This document shows, in pieces, positions 61,926 to 64,000 of a DNA stretch of 64,000 nt (positions are counted from its first letter, which is position 1; each line of letters opens with the position of its first letter). Both the position numbers and the translations under genes were made by a program. The DNA comes from Segatella buccae ATCC 33574 (GTDB taxonomy: Bacteria > Bacteroidota > Bacteroidia > Bacteroidales > Bacteroidaceae), in the NCBI RefSeq assembly GCF_000184945.1, contig NZ_GL586311.1, positions 926,502 to 990,501 of the forward strand, in the 5' to 3' direction. Below the pieces are notes generated by a model. The model was given only the letters and a program-made list of their open reading frames with translations. It had not been told where the DNA came from and searched no databases.

Positions 61926-64000
61926 ATGAAACGAAAACTATTACTCACAGCCTTGCTGGCAGGCACTGTCGGCATGGGGAGTTATGCCCAGAGGGCGATG
62001 GACAAACTCGACCGCGGACTCGTGGCCGTGAACACGGGGAAAGGTATTTTTTGCAGTTGGCGTATCCTCGGGGAGGAATACTACGACGTGACCTACAACA
62101 TCTATCGCGACGGTACCAAAATCAACAGCTCGCCACTGCGGGTGTCAAACTTCACCGACGCTGCAGGCACGGCCGGCAGCAGCTATGCTGTGGAGGCCGT
62201 GGTGAGGGGCAAGGCGGAGAAAAAAAGCAAGGCGGTGAAGCCTTGGGCACACAACTACATGGAGATAGAACCGGAGAAAGTGTATGCCAACAAGGGTGGG
62301 GCAGACATCACGTCGCACTACGAGCCCAACGATGTGAGTGTGGCCGACCTTGATGGTGACGGAGAGGTGGAACTGCTGCTCAAGCGGCGCAATATCGCCG
62401 ATGCCAACGCCCTTTATCCCATCACAAGCACCGACTTCGACATACTGGAAGCCTACAAGCTCAACGGCAAGAGGCTGTGGTGGATAGACTGCGGGCCCAA
62501 CATGGTGAGCGGAACGAGTGTGGAGGTGAATATCGTGGCCTACGACTGGGACGGTGACGGCCGGGCCGAGGTGGTGTTGCGGGGGGCCGACGGTATGGTA
62601 CTACACATGGCCGACGGAACAACCCAAACCATCGGCAACCCGGCGGTGAACACCCGCAACACCATTTCGCACACGCCCAACATGACCTACACCAACTCGG
62701 GGGCCGAATATCTGCTCTATCTCAACGGCGAGACGGGCAAGCCCTACCAAGTGATGGACTATCCGCTCTCCCGCGGAAAGGCTACCGACTGGGGCGACGC
62801 CTATGGTCACCGCTCCAGCAAATACTTCTTCGGTGCTCCGTTCCTCGATGGCAGGAAACCCAGCATCTTTCTTGCGCGCGGTATCTACACCAAACACAAG
62901 ATGGCGGCTTTCGACGTAGATCCGGCCACGCATACGCTGACGACCCGATGGACATGGAACAGTCCGTCGTCGGGCATCTGGTTCGGACAGGGCTACCACA
63001 ACTACGGCATCGCCGATGTAGACTGGGACGGTCGTGACGAGATCGTCTACGGCTCCATGGTGATCGATGACAACGGGCACGGACTCTCCTCCACGGGTCT
63101 CGGTCACGGAGATGCACAGCACTGCAGCGACTTCAACCCCTTCATACACGGGCAGGAAATCTATGCGTGCAACGAAGACTTGCCCAATAACAACTACCGG
63201 GATGCCACCACGAGCAAGATATACTACCGCTCGACGAGTCCCAATGATGACGGACGGGCCATGATGGCCAACTTCACCGACCGCTATCCCGGAGCGCAGG
63301 GCGTGTCGGCACACGACGACAACGTGATCAGTTCCGTGACCAACAAGCCGCTTGCCGACGGCACCAAGACCGGCATCGACCAGAGTTTCGCCATCTACTG
63401 GGACGGCGACTTGCTCCGGGAGACTTTCAACTACGAGGGGTTCAATGCCAAGGGCTACTACGAAACCGGAGCACCGCGCGTGGTGAAATATGGCAGTTGG
63501 ACACCCATCGAGCGTTTCGAGGGCTGTCGCACCAACAACGGTACGAAGGGTTCGCCGGCCAGTCAGAGTGACATCATGGGCGACTGGCGCGAAGAACTCA
63601 TCCTCCGCACCACCGATGGCAAACTGCGCATCTACACCACCACGGCTCTCACCGAATACCGCAACTACACGTTGTGGCACGACCACCAGTACCGCAATGC
63701 CATGGTATGGGAGATGTGCGGCTACAACCAGCCGCCGCACACGAGCTACTTCCTCGGTAAGGCCGAGGGCATCACGCAGGCTCCGCCTCCGCTCACCATG
63801 ACGGGACGTACCGAGGTGGGCAATGGCGGCACCGTCAATGGGGCACTGGCCGACAAGCAGGTGCTCATGGCCGAGACGGCAGACATGACCGTGAGCGTGG
63901 AAGACGGGGCCGCACCTTACATCTTCTTCGACAATGCACCGACTTGGGTGCAGGGACACGATGACAACGACAACATCACAACGACCACCTACACGCACCG
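61926..64000 (+). CDS. PL11 rhamnogalacturonan lyase (3' end outside the window)
   Basis: The frame is open from the ATG at 61926 to the window end (691 codons, no stop). A signal peptide (MKRKLLLTALLAGTVGMGSY, then AQRAM) is followed by RGLVAVNTGKGIFCSWRILG, the family's typical start. Calcium-binding propeller repeats follow: VSVADLDGDGEVEL, VAYDWDGDGRAEVV, GIADVDWDGRDEIVYGSMVI, and SDIMGDWREELILRT. PL11 enzymes cut the rhamnogalacturonan-I backbone by beta-elimination. With GH3 and KduI/D in the window this points to pectin use. Later domains, possibly a sorting tail, lie beyond the edge. Confidence 0.93.
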   Translation, partial: MKRKLLLTALLAGTVGMGSYAQRAMDKLDRGLVAVNTGKGIFCSWRILGEEYYDVTYNIYRDGTKINSSPLRVSNFTDAAGTAGSSYAVEAVVRGKAEKKSKAVKPWAHNYMEIEPEKVYANKGGADITSHYEPNDVSVADLDGDGEVELLLKRRNIADANALYPITSTDFDILEAYKLNGKRLWWIDCGPNMVSGTSVEVNIVAYDWDGDGRAEVVLRGADGMVLHMADGTTQTIGNPAVNTRNTISHTPNMTYTNSGAEYLLYLNGETGKPYQVMDYPLSRGKATDWGDAYGHRSSKYFFGAPFLDGRKPSIFLARGIYTKHKMAAFDVDPATHTLTTRWTWNSPSSGIWFGQGYHNYGIADVDWDGRDEIVYGSMVIDDNGHGLSSTGLGHGDAQHCSDFNPFIHGQEIYACNEDLPNNNYRDATTSKIYYRSTSPNDDGRAMMANFTDRYPGAQGVSAHDDNVISSVTNKPLADGTKTGIDQSFAIYWDGDLLRETFNYEGFNAKGYYETGAPRVVKYGSWTPIERFEGCRTNNGTKGSPASQSDIMGDWREELILRTTDGKLRIYTTTALTEYRNYTLWHDHQYRNAMVWEMCGYNQPPHTSYFLGKAEGITQAPPPLTMTGRTEVGNGGTVNGALADKQVLMAETADMTVSVEDGAAPYIFFDNAPTWVQGHDDNDNITTTTYTH

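Noticed and set aside
62601..63998. Minus-strand frame of 465 codons near the window end
   Set aside because: Antisense to the PL11 lyase, whose plus-strand frame has clear propeller repeats and a signal peptide.

Overview
The window reads as a chromosome segment of a Bacteroidales bacterium, most likely Prevotella or a close relative. Supporting signs are a fused SecDF, the metK-DUF4271-hemD-rnpA-yidD-tyrS block, the DUF6242-DUF6089-uppS-bamA-OmpH block, lipoproteins and amylases of Prevotella type, ATP-dependent PEP carboxykinase, and many promoters of the Bacteroidetes form TTTG-N19/20/21-TAnnTTTG. No phage, integrase, transposase, CRISPR array or rRNA was seen. The species is inferred, not proven.

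Layout. 1-12 kb: a PA14-containing GH3 glycosidase, an HHH-domain outer-membrane-like protein, a DUF4294 protein, an M28 peptidase, a C26-M19 fusion, an Lrp-type regulator and three tandem FKBP isomerases. 12-14.9 kb: a sirtuin followed by a repeat-rich accessory patch with a truncated lipoprotein gene, a small lipoprotein and a 29-residue membrane peptide. 14.9-25.1 kb: envelope biogenesis (DUF6242, DUF6089, UppS, BamA, three OmpH/Skp-like chaperones, MurI), then RbfA and a LolC/E-like permease. 25.1-36.4 kb: tRNA-Arg, ADP-ribosylglycohydrolase, SecDF, EEP hydrolase, rhomboid protease, HU, KduD/KduI, a TonB-domain protein and tRNA-Gln. 36.5-41.7 kb: tyrS back to metK. 42-48.6 kb: two large GH13 amylases flanking a tiny conserved-looking peptide gene. 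49-61 kb: upp, pckA, korAB, a nucleoside kinase and two tandem Na/Pi-PhoU transporters. 61.9 kb to the end: a PL11 rhamnogalacturonan lyase cut by the window edge.

Together the genes suggest a saccharolytic anaerobe. GH3, PL11, KduI/KduD and the amylases deal with plant polysaccharides and starch. Ferredoxin-linked KorAB and PckA fit anaerobic central metabolism. The BamA/Skp/SecDF/LolE-like/rhomboid/FKBP set serves envelope assembly.

The most unusual content is not protein coding. Four copies of a roughly 330-bp dispersed element each carry an identical-geometry promoter (TTTG-N20-TATCTTTG) followed within about 10 bp by an 11-bp hairpin with a compensatory base change, four different tetraloops and a T run. 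This looks like a family of tiny self-terminated transcription units. Other dispersed hairpin families (a 25-32 bp-arm element with a conserved 28-bp loop, a GTGCA/TGCAC multi-hairpin element, CCCCTCTCC-type repeats and a tandem CCCCCTAA array) fill most of the non-coding space. One has apparently cut off the start of a lipoprotein gene, and another forms the 5' end of the permease reading frame.
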